Source of the DNA: Combretum micranthum
Taxonomy: Eukaryota > Streptophyta > Magnoliopsida > Myrtales > Combretaceae
DNA: 64,000 nucleotides
NCBI GenBank assembly: GCA_024138025.1
Contig: JAMXBD010003423.1
Span: 1-64,000, forward strand
Reading direction: 5' to 3'
Under the pieces are notes generated by a model. That model saw only the letters and a list, made by a program, of their open reading frames with translations. It did not search any database and was not told where the DNA came from. A program made the translations under genes and the position numbers. Positions within the stretch are counted from its first letter, which is position 1; each line of letters starts with the position of its first letter. Shown here in pieces: positions 24,942 through 37,667 of the stretch.

Positions 24942-26199
24942 TAAATAGATATTAAGTGTTGAATTAGAGAAGTTATTGTTTATGACCAATATTATTTGGC
25001 ATTTAGGAATTATATTGATCATTATGTGAGCATTTGTGCATCCAAGTCTTCTTAATGAAAAGATTTTGTTTATGATATGCTAATAAAAGTATTTCAAAAT
25101 ATGACTTATTCTTGACTCTTTAAATCCTTTGTAACTCACAAATTTACCCAAAATTCTCTTTCTCTTCAAATATAAGCCATATTAAAATTACTTTGGTACC
25201 TAGGTTGACATGATCTCCAACATCACTATGTTACTAGTTATGTTGATCGACACAACCCCCGACATGGTTGTGCTAAAACCTGTGTTAATCTATTGACTAA
25301 AATACAAGTTCACATGTTCTCTCAATACTACTACGTCATGCCCATGTTGAGAACATTGCCTCTTAACACAATCCTTTTCTAACATGATCCTTAAAAACAA
25401 CTATGCTAAGCCAGTGTTGAACACAACTTCTCCAAAATTTTCATATTTATATATCAAGTACATATATAAAGCCAAAAATGCCTAATCTAAACAAAAGTCC
25501 TATATTTACTGGTTTAATGATTGGAATAAGATACTAAGGACTATGAGTGATTAGTAAGTTATGGGAATCTTTTGAGAAGGGTAATAACCGAAACTTACAA
25601 AAACGTAGCCCACAAAGGATTGATTAATTGAAACTCCAAAACCAATCTTAACATATAAAATTTATTAGATGACTAAATAAAACTGGTGATATAAAAATTT
25701 AGGAAATATCGCTTATCCATAACTTGAGCTCAAATGTGCAAATGAGTTGAGCCCTAAACTAAAATCCATAAACATGTGGACCTTACTTGAGTAATTTAGA
25801 TAATGAAAACAAGAAATAAAGTGATTAAGGCTACTTAAGACACTATCCTAATGTAAGTCTTTGAACTCAGGAAAGCTATTATTGGTTGAGTTTTGGAAAA
25901 GAAGAAAGGTTTTGGAAACAAATATCAGTATGCATTAAATGCGCGTTACTTGCTAGGATAGAACTAAAATTGGACCAATACTTGAGCTCGGCTAAATGGG
26001 TTTTTGGTTGCTGTGTAACTACCTGTCCTAGCAAGTTTAACCTTATATTGGGTTGCAAACTTAATCATAATTATAGAATGATGTGGTGGATCGGGCGCTT
26101 AGACTTGATTGTTGTGAATGTATGGGATTGCCAAATTTTCAAAAATGATTATTCTAATAAAAAGATGTAATGCTAATATGTTATGTTCAACTTTGATCA
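24942..26199. other. Non-coding repeat-derived DNA
   Basis: At 25185-25440 the words ACATGATC, TATGTTGA, GACACAACC, ATGGTTGTG and AACACAATCC recur in both orientations, in the style of the palindrome arrays found in the LTR-like elements. No gene was seen. An open stretch at 25886-26170 has no recognisable family and is probably chance. Confidence 0.45.
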
Positions 26200-27640
26200 C
26201 AACCACTAATTTAGGCAAGCGCACCTATCAAAATAGTATAGAAAATATTAGGTCGTATTTGTTGATGATTATCATCATCTACTTTACTCACTTTTAATCT
26301 ATTGTCTAGCCAAAAAAAAAAAAAAATAGTAAAGCATTGAAAACAAGTATTTATAGATTAAGCTAAAATAAGTCCTAGTTGTGTACATGTTCTGAAGGCA
26401 AATTTCATAAAATAAGTTTGAAATGCAAGAAAGAACCTAGGATTTGCTTCATTAAGGCCTTATAATGTCATTTCTTAAACAAAATCAACGAGTTCTTTGC
26501 TGGTATACTTATATTATCAGATTCACTAAAGTATGTTAATACCTCTCTTCAGTGTTAAGAACTTTTAAAACTACGTCAGATTACTAGAATCTCTTATCAA
26601 GTTATTAGCAACCTAGATCCACATTAAGATCAAGAATCATTTTATTAAAAACCCATTTTAACGAATGTACAATCAAGTGATAAAAGTTTCACCACTTCTA
26701 TCTCTAGGTAGTTATGAGCAACTTCATTAGCAACCTAGATTTATTCAAAAGAATGACTTATCAACCTATTCAATTGAAATAAGATATGGATCTAAATGGT
26801 GCACACACATAAACCTATGAATATAAGCTCGAGCTACTAAATATAAGTACCCAAACAATATTCAGTTAAAAACATAGTTGAAATCACACGAATCAAGTCA
26901 TGGAGTCACAAACCTTAAGTTAAAACAATTATTCTCTATGGGTTTCAACATTCAACATGAATTTCAAGAGAAATAATACAAAATGAAATATGACCTATGA
27001 AACATGAATTCTTGCAAAAAAAAAAAAAAAAATTAATTAACCTTTAAATTTACTAGGAAAACTTGAATTTCTAGTAAAGGCAGAGTTTCTCTCACTAAAA
27101 ATCCCCACATCTATTTTATTTTAGTAATTTGATACAATAAACCTTAATACTTTACACTACTTTGTACACACCTCCACACACTGTACATCTGTGCATGTTT
27201 ATTTATATTTGTCAAGTACATAAATCATGAACATTTTATTCACTGATGTGACAAATTCATTACAACAAACTTATCAAAATGTCACGGGTGCATGATAGGG
27301 GTCGAATCATGGCCTCAGTTGATGGTCACTACTGAAGCTGTTCTATTTCATCTTGGATCGCGATTGTCTCAGTTTAAACCATGGGTTGCTATCGAAGGTG
27401 CAGTACTTGAATATAGTTGAAGCTATCTTCATTTGTCCTCAATTTTGAATCACAGAGCTGCAGTTTGATCTTTATCCGATGTTTGCTCTAATTCTTGATC
27501 AAATAGCTTTGTTTCTTCGAAAAACACCATTTAAAAAATAATTGCATAATTTTATGGGAATTTTATAAGATAATCAATTAACTAAGAACAAATTCTCATG
27601 GTTTGAATAGAGATAAAATCACTTATCAATTTCCCCCACA
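26200..27640 (-). mobile_element. LTR-like gypsy remnant, minus orientation
   Basis: Read on the minus strand the stretch begins near 27630 with TTGATAAGTGATTTTATCTC and ends with non-coding text near GGTGCGCTTGCC at 26225. It has the same style and order as the remnant at 5391-7260, including a more GC-rich central patch (27280-27480) where that one has its hairpin array. No coding frame is present. The lineage is inferred. Confidence 0.4.
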
Positions 27641-29156
27641 AAATGCATGGTATGGCTCAACAACTAGTCGATAACAAAGCTTCAAGACTAGAAGGTTGAT
27701 TAAAATCGGGAAGAAGTGGTAGTGATTTACGTTAGATTATTGTATCTTATGTATAGAGGAGCAATGGACTTTACTCATCGATGACTAGACGTAAGGAGTG
27801 AGTTAGAAAGAACTACTTCTTTCTTTTTCTTTTTTGATAAGTGTTGGAGGCTTATCAAAACTTCCAATTCGATTTAAGACCCCTTCCATTCCCCATTATT
27901 GTTTATAGGGAATCATAACTACTCTTACGCATGTTTTGCATTTCTGGAACATTAGAAATGCTTAATTGCTTGATTTATATTCAATTATATTAAACTTGTT
28001 GTTGTCATGTTAGACTAGAAGCGTATGATACACAAGAGTGTACTTGTTATGGTGTACAAAGTTTCTTTAGTTACCATTTAATTATTTCATGCATTATTGA
28101 TGACTTGTAGGTGGATTTTCATTACGATTTCCTTTGGATTTGTGGATAAAAATTGTGAGTGAAGATTTAGATAGCTTGAAATACATCACTAGATTGGGAT
28201 CTTTCTGTTTAACAATTTCTTTTAAACCTATGTTAAACTTTAAAGTTAAAATACTGTATCCAATTGAACTTTTGCTTTTTGTTACTTTTAGGACGGATCC
28301 CTAAGTCCAAAAACATTTTTTGAAATGAGAAGTGCTCGTATAATAGGCCATGTTTACTCATAAGGTCTCTTAAGCAGGTATTTTTACATTTTTCTAAATT
28401 ATTCAAAACATGGAAAAACATACAACACTTTGCCAAACTTTCTAAAAATTAATATAGGATTTCTTAAATAAAATATGAATAGAAACCCACTTCATTTAGT
28501 AAAGCCTTACATATATTATTTAAGTAATATATATATGTGTGTGTGTGTGGCAAAATTGGTATGTCCTATACACTTGAGACGTGAAACCTAATATGATTTT
28601 GATCACGTCACCACACCTCATAATTCATAATGAAGCTTTAGACGATGCCACGAAAAATAGAACTAATTCTTGATGAAAGACATAAGAACAAGGGCAACAA
28701 GAACCATATGATTAGTGAGGGGGAGGGGTGGGGGAAAAGTCAATTTTTCCTACTAAGGGAAAAGTCAATGTTTTCTACTAAAAAAAACATATATTTTTTT
28801 CAATTTAAATATATATAATAATTAATTTTGTTTTGAGTTTGCTAAGGTCAAGGCCCCTTTTGCCCCCCCTTTGATTGGTCCTTAATAGGAATAAACGTGA
28901 TGACTAACGTAAATAACATTATGACAAATTAGACAACACTAGTTAAAGACAATGACTATTCATCTATTCATCCAATAAGAAGAGTAGACTAACATCATTT
29001 CTAGCAAAATCTCATCCTACATTAATGGATACTTCCGCATTACTTAATTACAACCAAAACACATCACCACCTTTTTTAAGCTATACCTGCAATGAAACGT
29101 AATTCAGACTAAGAACAACTAGATATAAGTTAACATTAAATATGTATATAAGTATA
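27641..29156. other. Non-coding AT-rich DNA
   Basis: A TG microsatellite lies near 28530-28549. No gene or complete element was recognised. Confidence 0.5.
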
Positions 29157-29451
29157 AGGGACAACGTCACAAATGGTACCTGAACTTTGATAAAAGATGC
29201 AATTAAGTATCTAAACTTTGAAAATGATCAATCTAGTATCCAAACTTTGAATTTGATAAATTTGGTATCTAAATATTTTTCAAATTGATAAATTTTACAC
29301 CTGAAAGAACTTGATGGAGATACTGTTAGCATGAACAAAAGGTTCTTTCAAGTACTAAATTTATCAATGTGAAAGATTTTCAATCAATTTCAAAGTTCAT
29401 GTGCTTAATTGTATATTTTGTCAAAGTTCATACCATTTATGACATTAAGCC
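29157..29451. mobile_element. MITE 1 of a tandem pair
   Basis: The left end reads GGGACAACGTCACAAATGGT and then ACCTGAACTTTG. The reverse complement of the right end reads GGCTTAATGTCATAAATGGT and then ATGAACTTTG. The whole unit is close to one large imperfect palindrome built from AACTTTGA and TCAAAGTT words. Confidence 0.6.
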
Positions 29452-29488
29452 TACATATAATGTATATTTGTGTAATTGATTTCTGTAA

Positions 29489-29762
29489 GGGATAATATCA
29501 TAAATGATACATAAACTTTGACAAAATATGCAATTAGGTATATGAACTTTAAAATTGATCAATTTAATACCTAAAAATCTTTAAAATTGATTAATTTAGT
29601 ACATGAAAGAACTTAATGAAGCTACTGTTAGCACGCACAAAAAGTTTTTCAAGTACTAAATTAATTAATTTCAAAGTTTAGGTGCTAAATTGACCAATTT
29701 AAAAGTGTAGGCACCTAATTGCACATTTTGCTAAAGTTTAGGTAGCATTTGTGATATTGACC
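29489..29762. mobile_element. MITE 2 of a tandem pair
   Basis: The left end GGGATAATATCATAAATGAT matches the reverse complement of the right end, GGTCAATATCACAAATGCTA. It lies 37 bases from MITE 1 and belongs to the same family (TGTTAGCAYG and CAAGTACTAAATT inner words are shared). Confidence 0.6.
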
Positions 29763-32280
29763 ATGTCTTTAATGTAAATTACTGGTGCTTTAAATACAAA
29801 AATGTAGAATCGTGTTTTAGAAATGTTGTTATATATTGAGAAACAATAAGATTATCAAATTAATCATATATATAAGTTAAAAATAATAATAAATATACAT
29901 AAATAAACATAACAATAAAGATAAAAACTAAAATAATAAGGAAAATAATTTAAATCACAAACAAGATGAAGGGACAGCATCAACAATAAAAATAATAGTA
30001 ACAATAATCTTAGTAAATAGATAAATATTTCTATGTAAAATAGCTATTAGCCTTTATACTTATCATTTCACCTTTAGGTGATAATGACGACAACAACAAA
30101 TTACAGAAAATTATTTTAATGCTTAGCCATGCACAGATGAGTAACTCCATGATCCATCACGTTGCTTGTGGTTGTAAAATTAGTTGCACTATGATATATT
30201 ATAAATTAAATTGAATGTGAAAGGAAAGAATACTTGTAATTCAAGTGACAACATGATTGATTGTGCAATGGTTACTATGTTAAATTGTTCATGTTAAATG
30301 TTTACGAGATTACTCAACCAATAAAACGAATGGATTAATTAAGTATATGGCATGTGGATAAAATATATCAGGCATTACATTTTTGCATTCAATCTCAAAA
30401 TTCCTTATAGGTTCCCTTAACACGCATCAACCTATCGGGTCTATAATGATTTATAGAATCTTATATGACTTACTATTCTCAATGGAAAGTAAGTGGTGAT
30501 TTAAAGAACATCATCCATTTGTGTAAAGTCTAGAAGAAACTCAATACTTAAGGGAAATGCTGTTTGCTAAATAAAGATTTGAGATATATTATGAGATAAA
30601 GAATTACAAAATTGCTTTTCAAATAATATGTTTCCAAGTTAAGTGCACTAATTGATGTGTCTTGAACCCTAATTCACTTAGGCACTAGTGACACAATACT
30701 AATCTTGAAACCCTTTCAGTCAGTGGCATAAATCCATACCTTATTCAGTTTTTGGTTATCCAAACATGTTGTATTGCATGTGATTTATTGATCAATTGCA
30801 TTACATATGATTGAGCTAATGCATACATCTTAAGCCAAGTTTTAGTAATCGAATTTTGATCTAAACTATGAGTTTGTAAAGTAATCCATGATAGTGTAAA
30901 TCAAAGCTATCAAGTTATGAAGGACTAAGCATCCTCTGTTTAAGATAGCATCTATGTTTGCAGTTAAAGCCTTAAGCAACATGCAATAATTGCTATGCTA
31001 AAATTTGAAGCATCTGAGCAATAGAAATGAGTGCCCATAGAGTTCAATCCGAACATAGATAACACTGATAACTCTGAGCTTTGCTTATTTGCAAGCCAAC
31101 TAGCTTATCAAAGACTAAATGGTAGCACCGAGCTTCATTTAATCCAAGCTATGGATAAATGTAAGATGAAGAACCTAGCTTCAATTGCAATTGATTTGAG
31201 TCTGTAGTCGATGAGCCATTTTGTTTCAAATTGAGTTGCAGTTGAACTTTTGGCTAATTCAAGTTTTAGTCGAGCTTTTTGCAACAAGTTTAAGCTTATC
31301 CTCACTCAATGTAAACTTCTGCATCTAAGTGATAATATTAACTAAGTTATTGAAGCTTCTTCCAAAACTCACAAGGACACAATAGATCATATAGTCAATG
31401 AACTAAGCTCTAAAAGGGACCTAAATAGACTGCAATGAACATAGAACTATGCTGTTCAATTAGAGTTAAGGATATGACAATTGATAGCAACATTTAACTA
31501 TTGGGCAAGGCATCGCAAGTTCCAAGCTAAAGAAGAGTAGTGAACATCGAGTTGATCATCGAGCTTCCCTTAAACATAACACATAAGTTGTAATTAATAG
31601 AGACTAGTTGTAACATGTAGCTAAGTTGCATAAAATGCCAGACTACCATTTGACTTGAGCATTACAAACTTCAAGCCTCACTTGAAAGTTGATCCAATTT
31701 TAAGCTTATGACATCTAACGAAGCAGCAATATGCAACTTTAAAATTGAACTACAACTCTGGCACAACAAATTGAGCTCTAGGCTACTCACAAACAACCCA
31801 ATATATTACTTTTCAAGACTAATTAAATTGTAACATAAAATTTAAAGTAATTCACTTTTTTTTTTGTGCAGACTAGATGAACAAGACCGAGCATTCAAGA
31901 GGCCGAATAACAAGTACTTGTGAATAGCTAATGATAGCAATGTAACATATTCAAAACAAATATGAGCCATGCTAATATTTCCATGAAAATTCAAGCTCCT
32001 CTCATGCCGAAGCCAAATTGAGAATAGCTTTAACTATATCGCTACACTTGACTTATTCAAGCTAACCTCAAGCATTTTGAACCAAATTGGAGTACAAAGT
32101 AAGTATACTTTATCAAAAGACTGGAGATTTGTTACATATACATGGCAAAGTAGCTCTACTTTCTTTAAGAAATTGAAAATTATGCAAATGAACTTCCAAG
32201 TTAAAATCCAAGTCTTGACTAAGCTAACTTGTACAAGATTGAATTGAACAACTCTTTGTTCATTTTTTTTTTTCATTTTA
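29763..32280. other. Non-coding DNA with AAGCTT-rich degenerate array
   Basis: From about 30820 to 32240 the words GAGCTT, AAGCTT, CAAGCT and AGCTTATC recur every few tens of bases in both orientations. Neither strand has a conserved frame. This may be a more decayed palindrome array of the kind seen in the LTR-like elements. The rest holds simple ATAA-rich sequence (29870-30020). Confidence 0.4.
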
Positions 32281-33239
32281 TGAAATGACCTAGATTTCAT
32301 TTTATTCAAATTTCATGTGTTTATTTATCTATTTTAAATTGTTGAATTGAATGAGCATGGTTATGTTGTTAGTACTCTAAGATATATGATTTTGTATATA
32401 TATGTTGACATTAATATCTTTATTTTATATGTATTAATGTGTGTGTAATGAAAATTATTAATGTTGTCTTTTGTACATTAAAAGGTTAAGATAAGTTAGA
32501 TTTATAAATCAACTTCAATTTTTGTTAAAGGTTAATTGATAGAGTTTCCTTTAATTAAGATAGCATTATTGCCCCAAAAATAAGCCCAAATAAGACCCAA
32601 ATTAAAGCCAAATGCAACCTAAGTTAATATATGCTTTAAGGGGTAAATTTGGTATATGTTTAAAGTCAAAATTAAGTTAATTTGACTACTTTTTGGGGCA
32701 GCTCAAATTTTATCCGAATTTTCCTTTTCTTCTTCCTTTTCTTTTCTTCTACCATTTCCCTCTCCATTTCCAATTTCAAGCTTAAACTAAGGGCAATAGC
32801 AAGCTTTGGAAATCAAGTTATCTTCAAGGCAAAGCATTTAAATGTGAGTTGCTTTAAGTGTGGTTTATGCTTTGTTTTTATTTCTTGTTGTAGTTTTTGT
32901 AAAGTCTTGGATGAAATGAGTTTAATGTAATCCAAATTGTTTGTTTATGCTTGGAATGAGTATAAATGAGTTATATAAGTATGTGAGTTTGTGCATGCAT
33001 GGTTGAAGTAATATAAAGTATTGGGAGAATGTGAAGAAGAATTGTGTAGAGAAATTTAGAATGAATGGAAGTAGGTTTTTGAAGTGTTTATTTGTGTTGA
33101 TTTCTTGTTAGAAATTGCTAGGTTTGAGTAGTATAGAAATGAGTGAGTATATGAAGTTGGAAGTGTAGTTGAGAAAGATTTTGAAGTGTTTTAACATAGA
33201 ATTTTACAAAGTGAAAAAACAGGGGATGTGAATTTTCGT

Positions 33240-33795
33240 TTAAGCCTGTTTTTAGAACGTACGCCGGCATCTGGGGATTCTACGCCGCCGGCGTAGAGGC
33301 GGTGTAGAAAGCCCACAGAATCGATTTTCTTAACGCCGTTTGTTACGCAGCCGGCTTTTATGCTAAGGATTTGCCAGCGTCTGTTCTTCAGAACGTATGT
33401 CGGCAATTTGAGTTTCTACGCCGCCGGCGTAGAGGCGGTGTTGATAGTCCACAGAATCAAATTTCTTAAAGCCGACTGAACGCCGCCGACTTTCACTAGG
33501 AAAGTGAGCCGGCGTTCTTTCTTTCATATTGTACGCTGGCTACTGGGAATCAAGGCCGTCGGCGTACATGTGAAGGCTGCCCGCGTACTTATGTAAGCGG
33601 CCGGCTTACACCTCTCTGGACGTGTTTGAAAACTTTGGTTTTGGATTCTACGCCGGCTCAAGGCCAACGGTGTAGGGTGCAAAGGCTGACGGCGTACCTT
33701 TGAACACTGCCAGCGTTGGCAGTGTGAATTTTCAGGACATTGAACACCGACTCAACGCCGCCGGCGTTGAGTACCGGCGTATCCCCTGTGTTTTT
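33240..33795. repeat. GC-rich imperfect palindrome array (CGCCGGCGTA type) in element D
   Basis: About 550 bases are built from ACGCCGGC, TACGCCGCCGGCGTAGAGG (twice, at about 33280 and 33418), AGGCGGTGT, AAGCCCACAGAATC/AGTCCACAGAATC and GCCGGCTT, in both orientations. The two longest matching units lie about 138 bases apart, showing local tandem duplication. The GC content contrasts strongly with the flanks, and many CG and C-N-G sites would be methylation targets. Confidence 0.75.
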
Positions 33796-34739
33796 CAATT
33801 TTAGGAACTTTTTCTAAAAAGTTTCCAAAGTTTGTTATTTGAGTAATTAAGTGTTTATTAAGCAATTTGGGATATAATAGGACGTTTAAATGCTTATTCA
33901 TGACTTTATATTCAATGAATTGGATGTCTTTGATTAATGGTGATATATGGATATAATATGTGTATACTTGTGATAATGAGATCTAAACTTGTTGATTTAT
34001 TGATTATTGTGATATTTCTATTACAGTTAAGGATTCTTCGGTTAGTTCTTCACCGAGAGATCCTAGTTCTATACTAACGGGTTCAGGTACGCAATGACTT
34101 GTTTGATGATTGCTAGGAATAGGCATTCCTAATTTGATTTAAATCGATTCGAATTAACATTTGAATGAATTAGATGTCTATTACGCTGTTTAATCTGGTC
34201 CGAGGAGCCGCAAACCTGTCATGATACAATGACATGTTAGCTAGGCGCTTAACCAAGTCATGATGCAATGACTTTACCATGATGCAATGGTACGCTATGA
34301 TGTAATAGCGATTCTTTTTGGTTAAGTGGCAGCCGATAGGGGGAATAGTATCTGAGTAACGTTTGCTTAAACTTAGGGGGAAATACCATGATTTAGTTCA
34401 AAGTTTATGCGAACTTGTGAACTAAGCTCATGTTATGGACTGAGTTTAAGTAGAGTCGGGCAACGGATTTTAAACCCTAAATGAAGCTATTATCTTCATG
34501 AAATAGATATAGAAGATATAAGTATTTGGACTGCTTATATCAACCCCCTGAGCAGCTGCTGTTACTCAGGATCCCTGGATTCCCGAAGTGTGACCGGGGT
34601 TTGAATACCCTCTTGTTGATTTGTGAAAGAAAATGTAATAAGATAACCACTTGCTCTATGATGCATTACATCAACTGGATGACTTGTTATGCATTGGTTA
34701 TTGTGTACTGGGCCTCTGGCTCACTTTTGCTACTTTGCA

Positions 34740-34817
34740 GGTATTGGAGACGAGTATTACGATGACTTGGGCTATGGGTTCGATTTCGAAAGATTTCTGG
34801 ACGAGTGGGATGAATAG
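34740..34817 (+). other. Short acidic frame after splice-acceptor-like site, element D
   Basis: TACTGGGC, then CTCTGGCTCACTTTTGC and TTTGCAG|GTATTG lead into an open frame with DEYYDDLGYGFDFERFLDE, ending at TAG 34815-34817. Element A, on the opposite strand 15 kb away, has DEFYTQMGYETDFKDFLDD at the same place. Identity at the charged, aromatic and Gly-Tyr positions is higher than in the surrounding non-coding text. Confidence 0.5.
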
Positions 34818-35194
34818 GATCCGATTACCTGGGACTAGTATAGAAGACTTTTTGCTAAGGATAAGCTATGTATAGAGGCTTGTTAGTCAAGCTAATCTCT
34901 TTTGTAATGACCTTAAGATCCTTTAGGATTCTTATGTTTTGAGAAAACATGTAATTTTTGTAGTGTCATGTATTGACACTAAGCGATGTTTATATGATGT
35001 AAATGTATGTATAGATTGCTTTTGTTAGCAATCTTGTTTTGTGTAAAAGCTCTTTACAAAGTTTAGTGTTTTTGATCAAACAATTTTCATAAACTGTTAG
35101 TTTTAGGACAACCTTACATATAATGTGCAAACGTTATATGTGGTTGGGGATTCGGTACTCTAAGCCTCGGGATTTAGAGGAACGGGTCTTTACA

Positions 35195-37359
35195 TTTTAA
35201 GTACTAGGTCAAACTCTTTAAAATCCATTTGTGTTATCTAGTAAGAATTGTTTATCTTTTTACTTAAAAGACCACTTCACCACTCCATACTTTATCTGTT
35301 TTAAAAGTTTCAATGTCATTTAATAATCTTTGGATGGCAAGTGTCAATACTTTAGCAATCTTAAAAATTAATTTTACATTTTTTGTTCAATTTTCTCACT
35401 TTTCTTAACCAATAGGACATAACATATCATTCTAATAGTAACTAATTATATTAGCATTTTTACACGAAACTCATGTTGGATAAAACAAAAGTTAAGCTTT
35501 TGTAATTGACCCTAAATAAATAAACTAGGGATAAAGGGATCATTTTACACCCCATTATATTATAATTGTTCCTTTTTAAAATCCAATGTATCTTCTCATT
35601 TGATAGTTTCTACTCCATCAACCAAACCTTCCTTTCTAGAACCTCAACCATAGCAAACTTTTGAATGTAAGACACTTCTTCTTGAAGCCTGACCATCTTT
35701 AATTGCAAACATGCTCTAAAATGCGAATATTTGACATTTTTTTCTCAATATTGTAGCTGTTAAATGGGATTGAAGTAATAGAATTCAAATATTTCTTGTT
35801 GAGAAATTGGTAAGAGTTGAAGAAAGAATTATACGATTACATTGAAATATTGAGATTAATATGATGAAAGAATAAATTATTGTGTAGGTTTGAAATATTA
35901 ATTTTCTTCTTTCACAAAGAGGATTCAATTAATATTAGGTAAGTTTTTAAGAGTTTTAACGTAGGGTATTATGTTGATGTAATGTTTGTGTTGGGATTGA
36001 GCTGGGTGATATGTTAGAAGACGTATAAATGATGAATCAAGGTGAATTTGATGTTTAAAAATGAAAATAAGATAAGTTGTTTTTTTAATGTTGGAAAAGC
36101 CTTTGTCTAGGTGAACATAAGTTAAATACAAGTTGTAGATGCATGGATTCGATTATAAAGGCTTTAAGGCTAATTTTAATTTGGGTTTAACTCTCTAAAT
36201 TAATGTGACAGTGCTTAGAGAGTTAAGCTTAGCCCATTGGGATGATTAAGGAAAAATTGGCATGATAGGATTAGAGTAGGTCCCGTTGGAATTGGCCTTT
36301 CTAATTCAAGCATTTTTCAAATTAGCTCACACACATTACAAATGAAGGCCTTAATGGGTCTGAGTCTACAAGGAAGCTCACTTCTATATCAATTATGAGA
36401 GTGACTCATCATAGCTGTTGATTGTCTATCTCATCTGATGGACGATGTCGACAGCTAGATACTCTATAAATATCTTTAGTGCTTACCTCATTTGATAAGT
36501 AAAATCCTATACAAACGTTGTCATGCTATCCGATTTCTGTTTTATTGAATCAATTGCTTGATTTACTCAAGAAAGTACACGATCTCATAGCACTTAGTGA
36601 GGTTGATGCTTCCTAGCTCTCTCACCTATCACACGTGTGCTAGAGCCTATTGAGTCTGTCTATTCCTCCTCCCTACACGATCCTTTTTTGATTGCCCTTA
36701 TACATGTTGTTTCCCTAGGTCACGTGTAGTACGATAGTCACGCGACATGCATGTGATCGTCTTGATCGAATACTTACCCACCCACAAGTTGTGTTGGAAC
36801 TTATGTTATGTTATGTTATGTTAAGCTTTTGGTTTGAACACAACCTTAAGCACTAGTTATGTTCATATTAAGTCATCATAACTTTTTTTTTTTCTAACAT
36901 GACTTCAAATACAAATCATGTTCGAACCTATGTTCTGCATACGACTTTAAACACAAGTTATGTTTAGACTCATCTTTAGTACAACCTTTTCAAACTCTTA
37001 TTTTATTTTTCTTCTTAAAAACACTTGAAATTTATTCAACTCTTTTCTTAGATGTTTAATATAAATCTAAAGCCCTAAAGCTTATATGTCATTACATGCC
37101 GGACAGGTAGTAATACCACTAAACTATAATTTTATTCTTTACAAAAAGTAGTTGAATGGTAGAAAAAGGAAAATGGTCCCTTTTGCCTTTTTTTTTTTTT
37201 TAAATAATAGGACATAAAGGTAAAATGCTTAAATGAACATACATGTTTTGACTTAAGCAAATAAAATTGTATCAAGACCATTTTATTTCAAAAATTACAG
37301 CATTTTTCATTTCCATGTAAGAATTATTTTTTATTTTTAAGACCATATTTGTAGGGTTT
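35195..37359. other. Non-coding DNA upstream of RER1
   Basis: At 36785-36980 the words TTATGTT (four in tandem at 36803-36823), AACACAACC, AGTTATGTT and AACATGAC recur in both orientations, another palindrome-type array. No gene was seen. A poly-T run lies at 37184-37201. Confidence 0.45.
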
Positions 37360-37500
37360 TTGATTTCTTATTGTAAGAGCTTTTATCCTTGTCCTTGTAG
37401 ATCCAGTCAAGTATTAATTATACAATATATAAACTTAAAAACTATCTCAGTGGGAGTCAAATGCTCAAAAAACCATAAGCTTAGCAATTATCAAGATATA

Positions 37501-37667
37501 CCTCCCTCTCTCTCTCTCTCTCTATCTCCATCTCTCTGTGTGTCTCTCTCTCTTACCTTCGTCCTTACAGATCTGCTTCCTCATAATATTCGCATCTTAA
37601 GACCCTCCTCAAAGCAAACGAACAAAATCCCATTTTCCCCTTTCAACGCGAGTCTCTTGCTCCTCAG
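37501..37667 (+). promoter_or_regulatory. CT-rich leader and first non-coding exon of RER1 (probable)
   Basis: A pyrimidine-rich CTCTCT tract (37501-37552), common in plant 5' leaders, is followed by CTCCTCAG|GTCAGC, a good splice donor at 37668. The acceptor would be TTGAAG|AATTTG at 38570, thirteen bases before the ATG. A 5' UTR intron of about 900 bases, containing T-rich text, would fit. This is inferred from sequence style only. Confidence 0.4.

Larger units (their letters stand above)
32281..35194 (+). mobile_element. LTR-like element D (possible solo LTR)
   Basis: The right end is GGGTCTTTACA at 35194, like the ends of elements A (GGTCCTTACA on its own strand) and C (GGGTATTACA). A candidate left end is TGAAATGACC at 32281 with TTTTA on both sides, but such AT-rich duplications are weak evidence. 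Clear similarity to element A runs through the last kilobase: GGACTGCTTATATCAACCCC versus GGACTGCCTATATCAACTCC, then GTGTACTG, TGGCTCA, and the short acidic frame at 34740-34817. The GC-rich hairpin array is at 33240-33795. No gag-pol is present. Confidence 0.55.

Noticed and set aside
25886..26170. Open frame of 94 codons as a gene
   Set aside because: No homology recognised, no splice or promoter context, and it lies between repeat remnants.
36803..36823. Tandem TTATG/TATGT units as a telomere-like repeat
   Set aside because: Only about four units, and the plant telomere unit TTTAGGG is not present; the units belong to a palindrome-type array.
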